Position numbers and translations under genes: made by a program | Notes under the pieces: model-generated | The model's database searches: none | The model's input: only the letters and a program-made list of their open reading frames with translations | Told to the model about the DNA's origin: nothing | Source of the DNA: Labrenzia sp. DG1229 | GTDB taxonomy: Bacteria; Pseudomonadota; Alphaproteobacteria; Rhizobiales; Stappiaceae | Direction: 5' to 3' | Assembly: GCF_000521215.1 (NCBI RefSeq) | Contig: NZ_KI928940.1 | Span: forward strand, 313,825 to 377,824 | DNA: 64,000 nt | Part shown: positions 9,662 through 17,354 of the stretch, piece by piece | Numbering within the stretch: the first letter of the stretch is position 1 | Layout of the letters: each line of letters begins with the position of its first letter

Positions 9662-10174
9662 ATGCAGACCCTTTACATGCTGACCGCCGTCGACGTTCGC
9701 CGGGCGGAAACAGAAGGCACGTCGCGCGCGACGACGATTTCCAAATTGACCATCCCGCCGCTTACGTTTTTCACGGCCAATCACAACCCCGGCGGCAGTG
9801 TTATGGCGGCGGACTTCACACTGCCGCGCATTGAACCGGTGGAACCTGCCTTCATGATCAAGGGCATCGACACGGAAGTGTTCGGCGGCCTTGGTACAAC
9901 GGACCGTTGGGTGTTCGCCGGTGCCTATCGCGACAAGCGCAAGAACCTGGACGTTCCGGGGCGTGCGATCATTGAAGGCGCCGTTTCTCAATGGGAGCCG
10001 GACGAAAGCGACCCGGCCGAGTTCCAGGGCTGCAACCACGTCCTGAAGGAAGTCACGCATATCGAGTTCTCGCTCAACGGCGACGAGCTTTTTTACATCG
10101 ACTTCTATGAGCGGATCATGCGCTTCAACGGTGTGGACCACTTTGAAGGTGTCCGCGCCGCACTCGGCGCCTGA
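9662..10174 (+). CDS. FII: Phage major tail tube protein FII
   Basis: A 170-residue tube protein of the P2 FII family, same length as the P2 protein. Seen: the early beta segment ATTISKLTIPPLTFFTANHNP, the central MIKGIDTEVFGGLG region, and the C-terminal IEFSLNGDELFYIDFYERI segment. It stacks as hexamers inside the sheath. Located 53 bases after FI and followed by a terminator before the chaperone genes, which allows the tube and sheath to be made in excess. Confidence 0.94.
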   Translation: MQTLYMLTAVDVRRAETEGTSRATTISKLTIPPLTFFTANHNPGGSVMAADFTLPRIEPVEPAFMIKGIDTEVFGGLGTTDRWVFAGAYRDKRKNLDVPGRAIIEGAVSQWEPDESDPAEFQGCNHVLKEVTHIEFSLNGDELFYIDFYERIMRFNGVDHFEGVRAALGA

Positions 10175-10196
10175 TCCATCCGCAGTAACGTAACAG

Positions 10197-10219
10197 AGCC
10201 GGGCCAGTCCCGGCTTTTT
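10197..10219 (+). terminator. Rho-independent terminator after FII
   Basis: Perfect 7-bp stem AGCCGGG / CCCGGCT (10197-10203 and 10209-10215), loop CCAGT, followed by TTTT. It lies between the abundant tube protein and the tail chaperone genes. Confidence 0.82.
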
Positions 10220-10233
10220 CATTGAGGTGAAAC

Positions 10234-10533
10234 ATGAGCAAGAAAGTGAAATCAGCCGGCGTGACGCTTGCAGAACCCGTTGAGCATGATGGCAAGACCT
10301 ATGAAAAGTTGACCCTGCGCCGCATGAAAGCAGGCGACTCGCTCGTTGCAGAAGAACACCAGAGCCAGGCAAAGGCCGGCATGGCTCTCTTCGCGGCGAT
10401 GGCCGGGGTGCCTGTCGAGGTCATCATGGAACTGGACATGGACGATTTCATGGACCTGACCGAAAAGGCGGCGCCTTTGATGGGAAAGTCCGGTCTCGCC
10501 ATGCTGAAGGAAGCAGAGACGGCAGGTCAGTAG
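10234..10533 (+). CDS. E: Tail assembly chaperone E (zero-frame product)
   Basis: A 99-residue protein of the P2 gpE / gp41 tail chaperone group, acidic and helical, with VTLAEPVEHDGKTYEKLTLR at the start and a conserved MDDFMDLTEKAAPLMGKSGL end. It is expected to coat the tape measure protein during tail assembly and to be absent from the finished virion. The reading frame contains a programmed frameshift signal near its end (see the E-E' entry), and the tape measure gene follows as expected. Confidence 0.88.
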   Translation: MSKKVKSAGVTLAEPVEHDGKTYEKLTLRRMKAGDSLVAEEHQSQAKAGMALFAAMAGVPVEVIMELDMDDFMDLTEKAAPLMGKSGLAMLKEAETAGQ

Positions 10534-10682
10534 CCTGGCGTGACCTTATTTTACAGGTCGCTCGGTCGACCGGGTCGCCCGTCAAGGACGTGGAGGCCTG
10601 GGACATCGACGATTTCCTTGCCTACGCAGAAAGCGCCGCTCGGCTCACCAGGCTGGAGCGCGGCAAAGCTCAGAGCCGCTAA
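10234..10682 (+). CDS. E-E' fusion made by -1 ribosomal frameshift
   Basis: The heptamer GGGAAAG at 10482-10488 is read G GGA AAG in gene E, the ideal X XXY YYZ arrangement and the same heptamer used by lambda G/GT. Slipping back one base gives an open frame to the TAA at 10680-10682, adding ~65 residues and making a product of about 149. The extension has the sense of an E'-type chaperone domain (WRDLILQVARSTGSPVKDV, then WDIDDFLAYAE). No start codon with a ribosome site serves this frame alone. The arrangement is that of P2 E/E' and is needed for tape measure loading. Confidence 0.87.
10482..10488 (+). promoter_or_regulatory. Programmed -1 frameshift slippery site GGGAAAG
   Basis: Zero-frame codons are GGA (10483-10485) and AAG (10486-10488), preceded by G, so both tRNAs can re-pair after a -1 slip. 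The zero-frame stop is 43 bases further on and the -1 frame stays open past it. Confidence 0.85.
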
Positions 10683-10721
10683 GCGAAGGTTCCAGCCTCG
10701 CATCACTCAAAGGTAGTTCAC

Positions 10722-13061
10722 TTGGCAACCCTTACGTCACAGCTCATCGTCTCGATGCTGGACCGGCTTTCCCGTCCGGCGCGCGCTGTCAGCAAATCGC
10801 TGACGCAAATGCGCCTTCGGGCCGATGCCAATGCCCGCGCCATGAATGCAGCCCGTGGCCGGATGCTGGATGCGGTCGGCGTGAGTTATCTACTGGCCAA
10901 GGCAATCGCAGCACCGATCAATGCCGCGCGCGATTTTGAGAACGTGATGGCCGACGTCAACAAGGTCGTCGACTTCAAGACGCCTGACGGCCTTCAGAAA
11001 ATGAGCACCTCCATTCTGGCATTGAGCCGGGATATTCCGGTCGCTGCCACCGGGATCGCCGAGATCGTCGCGGCGGCCGGCCAGGCCGGTATGAAAGGCG
11101 ACGAGTTGCTTGCCTTTGCCGAGATCGCTGCCAAGGTCGGTGTTGCTTTTGATCTTTCTGCTGATCAGACAGGCGAGAGCCTTGCCAAGATTAAAACGGC
11201 GCTTGGACTGACTGTCGAGCAGACTGCAACGCTTGCCGATGTTCTGAACCACTTGTCGAACACGTCGGCATCGAGCGCTGGCGACCTGCTCAACTTCATG
11301 CGCCGCGTCGGTTCGGCTGGTGTTGCAATGGGCTTTTCCGCGCGCGAGACCGCGGCGATCGGCTCGGCGATGGTGGCTGCCGGTGCGCAGGCCGATGTTG
11401 CTGCGACAAGTTTCCGGAACATGGCCAAGGCTCTGGCGCGTGGAGAGTCGGCAACGAAGCGTCAGCGCAAGGCCTATAAGAAACTCGGTCTTTCCGCCAC
11501 CGACGTTGCCAAACGCCTGCAGAAGGATGCTGTCGGCACGCTCGAGGACGTGATCAAGCGCATCCGCGATCTGCCGAAGGAAGTGCGGGCCTCTACGATT
11601 TCCGACCTGTTCGGGGATGAGGCGCGGGCACTCATGCCGCTGATCGAAAATGCCGACCTTCTTTCTCATGCGCTCGGCCAGGTCGCCGACGAAACCAACT
11701 ATCTCGGATCGGCGCAGAAGGAATTCGACGTTCGCGCGCAAACTTTCAATGCCCGCCTGCAGAGTTTCAAGAACCGGATGACCGAACTTGCGATCGTCAT
11801 CGGCAATGCTTTGCTGCCGGCGCTCACCAGTATCATGGATGCCCTGATGCCGATGATCACTGCGATTGCAGATCTCGCAAAAGCTTATCCGGAAGTAACC
11901 GCGGCAGTTGTTGCAACGACGGCTGCCCTTGTCGCACTCAATATTGCAACAATCGCGACAAGGTATTCGTTCCTGTTCCTGAAAGGTGGGGTGCTGACAC
12001 TCGCTTTGGGACTCACCAAAACCACCGCGGCGATTACCGGAGCTGCAGCGGTGCTGGCAAATCTCGGGCGGATGATCCGTGCGGTTGGGTTGTCGATGAC
12101 ACTTCTGTCGTTGAGCGGAGGGACAGGTTTCTTTGCTGCGATTGTGTCTGGTGCAACTGCCGCAGCTGCTGCGATTGCTGCAGTTACATGGCCGATTTGG
12201 GCTGTGACTGTCGCGGTCGCGGGTCTCGGGCTTGCCGTTTACCGGTATTGGGAGCCGATCCGGGAATTTACGGCCGGATTTGCGGAAGCCATCACCGAAG
12301 GGCTCGGCGGCGTCCTGAATGCCATCTTCGGTTTTCGGTCGAAGCTTGCCAGTCAGGCAGCTGCCTGGACAACCAACAAACTGATCGATTTCGCGGCCAT
12401 GATCGGCATCGATGCGGCGACTGTCCATAAAGCTCTCGACGGTGCCTATGCCGCAACCTTCGGCAAGGTCGAGGCGATTGTCTCGCTGCTGCTGTCGGTT
12501 CCGCAGCGTGTCAGCGGCTGGATCTCCGACATCTTCACGATGAAGGATTACTCGGCCGAAGCTGAGGCCGGATTCCGCGAGGCGGGCCGTCGTGCCGGCA
12601 AGGCGCTGGTAGATGCCATTATTGCCGCCTTCGACATGCTTTGGGACTTTGTCAGGTCGATCCCGGACAAGATCGTCAACCTGATCGGGACGATCGATCT
12701 GTCCGGCATCTTCAAACTGCCGTCCTGGCTCGGGGGCGGTGCGCCAACACCGGCTGCCAAGGCGGTAGACGGTGCGCGTGCTGCCGGCGGGCCGATTGTC
12801 GGTGGCCGGACCTATCTGACGGGCGAGAAAGGCGCGGAGCTGATCACGCCGGAAAAGGACGGCTATGTGCATGATGCGCCGACAACCAGGCGCATGTTGT
12901 CCGAACCGTCCGTTCAGGCAGGTGCCGGCGGCATGACAATCCAGTTTGGCGACATCATCATCAGGGAAGCCTCCAACGCGCACCAGATTGCACAGGAGGT
13001 CGGTGATGAGATGCAATCCGTGATCGCCGGCATGCAGGCCGATGATGGTTTTACGATTTAG
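10722..13061 (+). CDS. T: Phage tail tape measure protein
   Basis: A 779-residue tape measure protein of the TP901/P2 T type, setting tail length. Seen: the helical N-terminus; the conserved tape-measure core (FENVMADVNKVVDF, then LSRDIPVAATGIAEIVAAAGQAG and the GDEARALMPLIE segment, about residues 60-320); three or four hydrophobic helices between residues ~360 and 510; and a glycine-rich C-terminus with LTGEKGAELITPEKDGYV, a common tape-measure ending. The start is a TTG with AAAGG eight bases upstream. Length relative to P2 T (815) predicts a tail of similar size. Confidence 0.92.
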   Translation: MATLTSQLIVSMLDRLSRPARAVSKSLTQMRLRADANARAMNAARGRMLDAVGVSYLLAKAIAAPINAARDFENVMADVNKVVDFKTPDGLQKMSTSILALSRDIPVAATGIAEIVAAAGQAGMKGDELLAFAEIAAKVGVAFDLSADQTGESLAKIKTALGLTVEQTATLADVLNHLSNTSASSAGDLLNFMRRVGSAGVAMGFSARETAAIGSAMVAAGAQADVAATSFRNMAKALARGESATKRQRKAYKKLGLSATDVAKRLQKDAVGTLEDVIKRIRDLPKEVRASTISDLFGDEARALMPLIENADLLSHALGQVADETNYLGSAQKEFDVRAQTFNARLQSFKNRMTELAIVIGNALLPALTSIMDALMPMITAIADLAKAYPEVTAAVVATTAALVALNIATIATRYSFLFLKGGVLTLALGLTKTTAAITGAAAVLANLGRMIRAVGLSMTLLSLSGGTGFFAAIVSGATAAAAAIAAVTWPIWAVTVAVAGLGLAVYRYWEPIREFTAGFAEAITEGLGGVLNAIFGFRSKLASQAAAWTTNKLIDFAAMIGIDAATVHKALDGAYAATFGKVEAIVSLLLSVPQRVSGWISDIFTMKDYSAEAEAGFREAGRRAGKALVDAIIAAFDMLWDFVRSIPDKIVNLIGTIDLSGIFKLPSWLGGGAPTPAAKAVDGARAAGGPIVGGRTYLTGEKGAELITPEKDGYVHDAPTTRRMLSEPSVQAGAGGMTIQFGDIIIREASNAHQIAQEVGDEMQSVIAGMQADDGFTI

Positions 13062-13073
13062 GAAATCAGCAAC

Positions 13074-13340
13074 ATGAAATTGACGCACAAGCAAAAGCTC
13101 GAAGCGCTGGCATATCGGTTTTACCAGGGTGCTGAATGGATGCCTAAAGCGGGCGACTACTACACAACATCACGCGCAGACCTTGAGGTCTATCAAGTGT
13201 TTAGCGTCAAGGGTGATGTCATTGAAACGGTCTACACGGAAAACGGAACAGGGCCGTCTTTCTGGCCAAAGGAAGAGTTCCTCACGGAAGGGTTTGGTCC
13301 CAAACGTGTCTGGGTTCCCGACTTTATTCTGAATTCATAA
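13074..13340 (+). CDS. Small phage protein between tape measure and U
   Basis: An 88-residue protein (begins MKLTHKQKLEALAYRFYQG) rich in aromatic and charged residues, 12 bases after the tape measure gene and 12 before gene U. No family recognised. It is not part of the P2 arrangement, so it is an insertion in this lineage's tail module. Codon use matches its neighbours. Function unknown. Confidence 0.72.
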   Translation: MKLTHKQKLEALAYRFYQGAEWMPKAGDYYTTSRADLEVYQVFSVKGDVIETVYTENGTGPSFWPKEEFLTEGFGPKRVWVPDFILNS

Positions 13341-13352
13341 GAGGCGCATCGA

Positions 13353-13790
13353 ATGCTCTACATGATCGGCGCCATTCAGGTCGACACGTTCCCGTTTTCG
13401 GTTGACAGCGTTGCGCGTACCGCCTCGGCAGACATTGCGACCAAGCCGCTGCTGAATGGCCTGAAAGGCGCTGAATTCATGGGTGAGGGCGACGATCGCC
13501 TGACCCTGCGCGGACAGCTGTTGCCGGGCAAGATCGGTGGTCTGACCGAGTTGGAAGCCTTGCGCGAGCATATGCGCCAGGGCGCTGCGCTTCCCGTCAT
13601 GCGCGGCGATGGTGAGCGGCTCGGCACCTTCGCAATCACGAACTTGCGGGACCATCACAATCACATTCTGCGGGACGGTGTCGGTGCAGTGGTGCGCTAC
13701 TCCATCACGCTGAAAAAGGTTCCTCAGAACCAGACGACCACTCAGCAGACCATTCCGGCCCTGCTGCAACTCTTCGATCTTTTGGTGTGA
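13353..13790 (+). CDS. U: Phage tail terminator protein U
   Basis: A 145-residue homologue of P2 gpU (about 160 residues). Seen: the N-terminal MLYMIGAIQVDTFPFSVDSV strand pair, RPLLNGLKGAEF-like core, and the RLTLRGQLLPGKIGGLTEL segment typical of the family, which caps and stabilises the tail tube. A 3-base gap to gene X continues the P2 order U-X-D. Confidence 0.92.
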   Translation: MLYMIGAIQVDTFPFSVDSVARTASADIATKPLLNGLKGAEFMGEGDDRLTLRGQLLPGKIGGLTELEALREHMRQGAALPVMRGDGERLGTFAITNLRDHHNHILRDGVGAVVRYSITLKKVPQNQTTTQQTIPALLQLFDLLV

Positions 13791-13793
13791 GCA

Positions 13794-14009
13794 ATGACTG
13801 AAACCGTCACGATCAGAGGCGACAACCTGACAATCGACCTGGTGCTCTGGCGCAAGTTCGGCGTTCGGGGCGTTGAACTGGTTGAAAAGACCATGGCGCT
13901 CAATCCGGGTGTGACGTCGGCTTATCTGCCGGTCGGCACCGCCCTGGAGCTTCCGGACTTGCCGGCACTGGAAACAGCCGCGCAGCCCGTCGTGACATTG
14001 TTCGGGTGA
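13794..14009 (+). CDS. X: Phage tail protein X (LysM-like)
   Basis: A 71-residue homologue of P2 gpX. The pattern RGDNLTIDLVLWRKFG, then LNPGV and LPVGTALELPDLP, is the LysM-like fold of this family. It probably helps attach the spike-hub protein. It lies between U and D with gaps of 3 and 4 bases. Confidence 0.9.
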   Translation: MTETVTIRGDNLTIDLVLWRKFGVRGVELVEKTMALNPGVTSAYLPVGTALELPDLPALETAAQPVVTLFG

Positions 14010-14013
14010 TCTG

Positions 14014-15030
14014 ATGGCATGGAAAACCAACTGGTCGGTGAGCGTCGGCGGTCAGGTGATCACCGCGGCGCTTTCGCCTTACCTTGAAACCATCACGGTC
14101 ACAGACAAGGCCGGCGCGTCCTCTGACAGCTGCAGGCTGACACTGAATGATACCGGCGGACGGATCAAGCTGCCGCAACCAGGGCAAACGCTTGTTGTTT
14201 GGCTTAATGGTGTTCAGGTCTTTTCCGGTTTGATCGACAGCGTAAAGTCCAGCGGGTCCAGGTCTGCGGGCCGGGGTTTGTCTGTCTCGGCCAAGGGCTT
14301 CGACGTACGCGGCAAGGCGAAGGAACCGCAGCGGTTTCACAAGGATGACGGCACCATAGGCGACTTCCTGAAAACCGCTTCACAGAACGCCGGGTTCGAT
14401 CTGAAGATTGACGACGACCTCGCCAATATCGCACGCGACTATATCGCAGCAGATGGCGAAAGCCTGTTGCACATTGGCGAGAAAATCGCCCGTGAACTCG
14501 GGGCAACCTTCAAGCTGCGCGAGCCGCTGGCCGTTCTGGCAAAACATGGCGGCGACTTCGGCCTGCCGGAAATTGCCGGGCTGTTCACGGCAGATGACAG
14601 CGGCAACCTGATCAGTTGGGATATCGAGCCGATCTCGACCCGGCCCGTCTTCAAGGAAATCGAGGCGCGGTATTTTGACCGGAACAAGGGCGAGGTCCTC
14701 AGTTTCAAGGAAGACGGCGGCGAGGCGGGAAGGCGTGCGGAGGCGGTCAACGTTGTTCGCTATGTCGCGCACGATGAAAACCACGCCCGTGAAATCGTGG
14801 CCGGCAGGAAACGCGAGAACGAGCGCGAGGGCGGTAAGGGCAGGGTAGAGCTGGACCTGACGCCGACCGCGCAGGCCGAAGCGCTGTTCAGGCTGTCAGG
14901 CACGCGCACGGGTGTCGACGGCACCTATCGGATTGTTTCCGTCACTCATAAGGCAAGCCGCTCGTCCGGCGCGACGACGTCCCTGGAGCTGCAGCAGCCG
15001 CAGGATGGCGCCGGCACGGATGACCGGTAA
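14014..15030 (+). CDS. D: Phage late control protein D (baseplate hub)
   Basis: A 338-residue P2 gpD homologue, the hub protein related to T4 gp27 on which the spike V sits. Seen: VTVTDKAGASSDSCRLTLND-like start, the PQPGQTLVVWLNG strand, the KGFDVRGKAKEPQR segment, and the C-terminal ELDLTPTAQAEALFRLSG motif. In P2 this ends the tail gene run; here the lysis cassette follows after a terminator. Confidence 0.92.
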   Translation: MAWKTNWSVSVGGQVITAALSPYLETITVTDKAGASSDSCRLTLNDTGGRIKLPQPGQTLVVWLNGVQVFSGLIDSVKSSGSRSAGRGLSVSAKGFDVRGKAKEPQRFHKDDGTIGDFLKTASQNAGFDLKIDDDLANIARDYIAADGESLLHIGEKIARELGATFKLREPLAVLAKHGGDFGLPEIAGLFTADDSGNLISWDIEPISTRPVFKEIEARYFDRNKGEVLSFKEDGGEAGRRAEAVNVVRYVAHDENHAREIVAGRKRENEREGGKGRVELDLTPTAQAEALFRLSGTRTGVDGTYRIVSVTHKASRSSGATTSLELQQPQDGAGTDDR

Positions 15031-15057
15031 GCGCCAAGCACATTGAAGTTTTCGATC

Positions 15058-15079
15058 ACCCGCCGCCGGCGGGTTTTTT
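15058..15079 (+). terminator. Rho-independent terminator after D
   Basis: Perfect 7-bp stem ACCCGCC / GGCGGGT (15058-15064 and 15068-15074) with a 3-base loop, then TTTTTT. It ends the tail operon just before the endolysin gene. Confidence 0.84.
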
Positions 15080-15102
15080 CATGCCCAAACCTGGAGGGTT
15101 AT

Positions 15103-15828
15103 GTGAGCAAGTTGTCGTTTGAAGAATGGTTGCAGTCCCGTTTGACGGCCCATGGATTTGCCTGCGGTGCGATTGACGGACACATAGGACCGAAAACCTT
15201 GCATGCCTTGCGCGGCTTCCAGAGCGCGCGCGGGCTCGCTCTGAGCGGCAAGGCGGACGATGCCACGGTCAAGGCGTTGCGGGAATCAAGTTCGCGGGTG
15301 TCCTTTGACGAAAAGGGGTTCATTCCCGATCGTGACAAGGATGCGCCCGACAATGGCCGACGCAGCATCTGGCCGCGGCAAAAGGATGTCTTGTCCTACT
15401 ATGGAGCTGTCGGCACCAGTCAGACCCGCGTCGAGGTTCCCTGGGACATGCGCCTTGCCTGGGACATGGACGTGCGGGCGCGCACGATCACACTTCATAC
15501 CAAGGTCGCCGAAAGCGCCGAGCGAGTGCTGCATAAGGTGCGCGGGCTGTACTCCGACCGCGAATTGAAGGCGCTCGGCCTCGATCTGTTCGGCGGGTCC
15601 TTGAACGTGCGCCGGATGCGCGGTGGCTCACGCTATTCAATGCACAGTTGGGGCATTGCCATCGACTTCGACCCGATCCGAAACCGCCTGTCCTGGAAGC
15701 GGCCGCGGGCGCGGCTCTCGCTCGATGACGCTATTGGCTTCTGGCGTGCGTGGGAAGCCGAGGGCTGGGTGTCGCTCGGCCGGGAGCGGAACTTCGACTG
15801 GATGCACGTCCAGGCCGCCAGACTCTAA
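15103..15828 (+). CDS. Endolysin: peptidoglycan-binding plus M15 peptidase
   Basis: A 241-residue lysis enzyme. Residues ~8-60 are a peptidoglycan-binding type 1 domain (AIDGHIGPKTLHALRGFQ, then ALSGKADDATVKAL). Residues ~150-241 are an M15-family peptidase domain with the zinc motif SMHSWGIAIDFDP (His and Asp ligands) and a late WMHVQ that supplies the second His. Such enzymes cut the peptide cross-links of the murein. I chose the GTG at 15103, six bases after GGAGGG; an earlier in-frame start would overlap the terminator. The Rz/Rz1 and membrane genes follow, so this is the lysis cassette. Confidence 0.9.
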   Translation: MSKLSFEEWLQSRLTAHGFACGAIDGHIGPKTLHALRGFQSARGLALSGKADDATVKALRESSSRVSFDEKGFIPDRDKDAPDNGRRSIWPRQKDVLSYYGAVGTSQTRVEVPWDMRLAWDMDVRARTITLHTKVAESAERVLHKVRGLYSDRELKALGLDLFGGSLNVRRMRGGSRYSMHSWGIAIDFDPIRNRLSWKRPRARLSLDDAIGFWRAWEAEGWVSLGRERNFDWMHVQAARL

Positions 15829-15839
15829 CGGAGGTTCCC

Positions 15840-16067
15840 ATGGTCAAGACATACAAGCGCGAGACCGCATTCGCGCTGCTTATCATGCTGTTCGTGCTGT
15901 GCTGGTTTGACATCCTTACGGGTGGCAACACGAAGGCGTTCGCGTGGGCGGAAATGCTGGTCACGCCGATCTTTGCCTTTGTCGCAATCGCCTTCGGAGC
16001 GGACGCGGCGCTCAAGCAATGGCCGCGGCGCGATCAGCAACCGCCTGAAGAGTGGGGCGAGCGATGA
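15840..16067 (+). CDS. Small two-helix membrane protein, holin candidate
   Basis: A 75-residue protein with a short basic N-terminus, two hydrophobic helices (about residues 9-26 and 34-52) and a charged, proline-containing C-terminal tail. Good GGAGG site. Size and topology fit a class II holin or antiholin, and it lies between the endolysin and the spanin genes. No sequence family recognised, so the role rests on topology and context. Its stop overlaps the start of the Rz-like gene. Confidence 0.68.
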   Translation: MVKTYKRETAFALLIMLFVLCWFDILTGGNTKAFAWAEMLVTPIFAFVAIAFGADAALKQWPRRDQQPPEEWGER

Positions 16068-16459
16068 TCGGCAGCATCCTGGCAGGCTTCGCCGGCAAGC
16101 GGGTCCTTGCATCCCTTTGGGGCCTTGTCTGGCGGTTCCTCAACTCCTGGCCCGGCCGAATTCTTGTCATCGGCCTGGCTCTCTTCACCTGGCACCAGGT
16201 CGACAAGACCAGCGCAGTCCGCAAGGCGGTCAACACATATGTCGCCGGGGCCGAGCTGACGTCGCTGCGTGTCCAGCTGGAAGAAACGAAACGCCGCAAG
16301 GCGGTCACTGATCGCGCGAACGCGCGTCATCTCACCCGTATCGAACAGGCCTACGCAGATGCGGAGGCCGCCGCAGAGGAGCTGGAACACTATGCGTCGA
16401 CCGTTGAGAGCAGCTGCGTGGTGCAGCCTGATCTTGTTGACCGCCTGCGCAACCGTTGA
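16064..16459 (+). CDS. Rz-like inner-membrane spanin
   Basis: A 131-residue protein with one N-terminal membrane anchor (residues ~30-48), then a long charged helical domain (ELTSLRVQLEETKRRKAV through AEELEHY) typical of the periplasmic coiled coil of i-spanins. It starts at an ATG overlapping the previous stop. Its 3' end overlaps, in another frame, a lipoprotein gene, which is the classic Rz/Rz1 arrangement. Confidence 0.8.
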   Translation: MIGSILAGFAGKRVLASLWGLVWRFLNSWPGRILVIGLALFTWHQVDKTSAVRKAVNTYVAGAELTSLRVQLEETKRRKAVTDRANARHLTRIEQAYADAEAAAEELEHYASTVESSCVVQPDLVDRLRNR

Positions 16460-16691
16460 CGACCGCCTGGAGGCGGCGGCAACGCGTGAGGGCGAGGTGA
16501 AGGCGACCAGGGCACTGCCCACGTATCCGGGTGACTGCCGGCACCGCGAGCGCTCCGGCGTTCGTGCCGGTGAACCGCTCGACGTCGCGCTGATCCGCAC
16601 CGACCAAGCGCTCGGCCGGGCCAATGCTCGGGTTTCCCGATGTGCCGGTTGGTACGACGACATCAAGACAGGTTTCGGGGGTGGGCAATGA
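16392..16691 (+). CDS. Rz1-like outer-membrane spanin lipoprotein, overlaps Rz
   Basis: A 99-residue product starting at the ATG at 16392 inside the Rz gene. A basic start and hydrophobic stretch end in a lipobox, SLILLTAC, with the acylated Cys at residue 19. The mature protein is short, with CRHRERSGV and a conserved CAGWYDDIKTG-like end seen in alphaproteobacterial Rz1-type proteins. It should pair with the Rz coiled coil to fuse inner and outer membranes at lysis. Overlap with Rz is 68 bases in the other frame. Confidence 0.8.
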   Translation: MRRPLRAAAWCSLILLTACATVDDRLEAAATREGEVKATRALPTYPGDCRHRERSGVRAGEPLDVALIRTDQALGRANARVSRCAGWYDDIKTGFGGGQ

Positions 16692-17017
16692 GCGATTGGG
16701 TTGAATGGGCGAGTCGTGCGCCCGTCATCAAATGGGCGGTCATCGTCGGCTTTGCGTTTCTAAGCGCGCTGATGCAGCGCGACATGAACCTGCTTGGACG
16801 GTCTCTGACCGTGATTGCGGGGATCTTTGCCGCCGTGGTTTTTGCCGAACCGCTCATTTTGTTCTTTGAACTTGATGCCGCCTACGGAAATGCGGTCGCG
16901 GCAGTCCTGGCACTGACAGGCCGCAACTGGACGGCTTTTGCAATCCGGGCGACCCGCGATCCCGTCGAGACACTTTCCCGGGTGAAATCGGCCTGGTGGG
17001 GCAAGCCTCGCAAGTAA
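16688..17017 (+). CDS. Multi-helix membrane protein in lysis cassette
   Basis: A 109-residue protein with three likely membrane helices (about residues 12-25, 33-55 and 62-78) and a basic C-terminal tail. Starts at an ATG overlapping the Rz1 stop (ATGA). Topology matches class I holins of three helices, making it the stronger of the two holin candidates in this cassette; the 75-residue protein upstream could be its antiholin. No named family recognised. Confidence 0.68.
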   Translation: MSDWVEWASRAPVIKWAVIVGFAFLSALMQRDMNLLGRSLTVIAGIFAAVVFAEPLILFFELDAAYGNAVAAVLALTGRNWTAFAIRATRDPVETLSRVKSAWWGKPRK

Positions 17018-17087
17018 CCGGCCTGCAATCCCTCTCATTCTTCAAAACATCTGACTAAGGCGCCTATCGGCGCGCATGGAGAGACTT

Positions 17088-17354
17088 ATGACCACTCAAG
17101 GCATTGAAACCCTGAGCGATGTCGCTTGGACAGAAGTTGCAAACGGTTCAACCAACGTCACCATTGCGACCAGGTCGACGGAAAGGTTTTTCGTGGTCCT
17201 TTCCGCGACCGCGCCGGCGGTTGGTCTGGACCGGGACGGCACCTTTGAAGGTGTGGCGGGCAGGCCTGTCGGGTACAGCGACCTGACGCCAACTGACAGG
17301 GTCTGGGCGATTTCAAACAAGGGCGCGCTCAAGGTTTCGGTCGTCAGGTCATGA
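17088..17354 (+). CDS. Small phage protein coupled to the repeat protein
   Basis: An 88-residue beta-rich protein (IETLSDVAWTEVANGSTNV, then RFFVVLSATAP) whose stop overlaps the start of the giant gene after it. I chose the ATG at 17088 with GGAGAG upstream; an ATG at 17076 is in frame but would overlap the ribosome site. No family assigned. The beta character and coupling suggest a virion decoration or adaptor protein for the neighbouring large protein. Confidence 0.68.
   Translation: MTTQGIETLSDVAWTEVANGSTNVTIATRSTERFFVVLSATAPAVGLDRDGTFEGVAGRPVGYSDLTPTDRVWAISNKGALKVSVVRS

Noticed and set aside
10890..13094. A 734-codon open frame on the minus strand
   Set aside because: Antisense shadow of the tape measure gene in high-GC sequence; Arg/Cys/His-rich and without domains.
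17061..17076. GCGCC/GGCGC hairpin before the 88-residue gene, considered as a terminator
   Set aside because: Short stem with no T run; it overlaps the region leading to a start codon.
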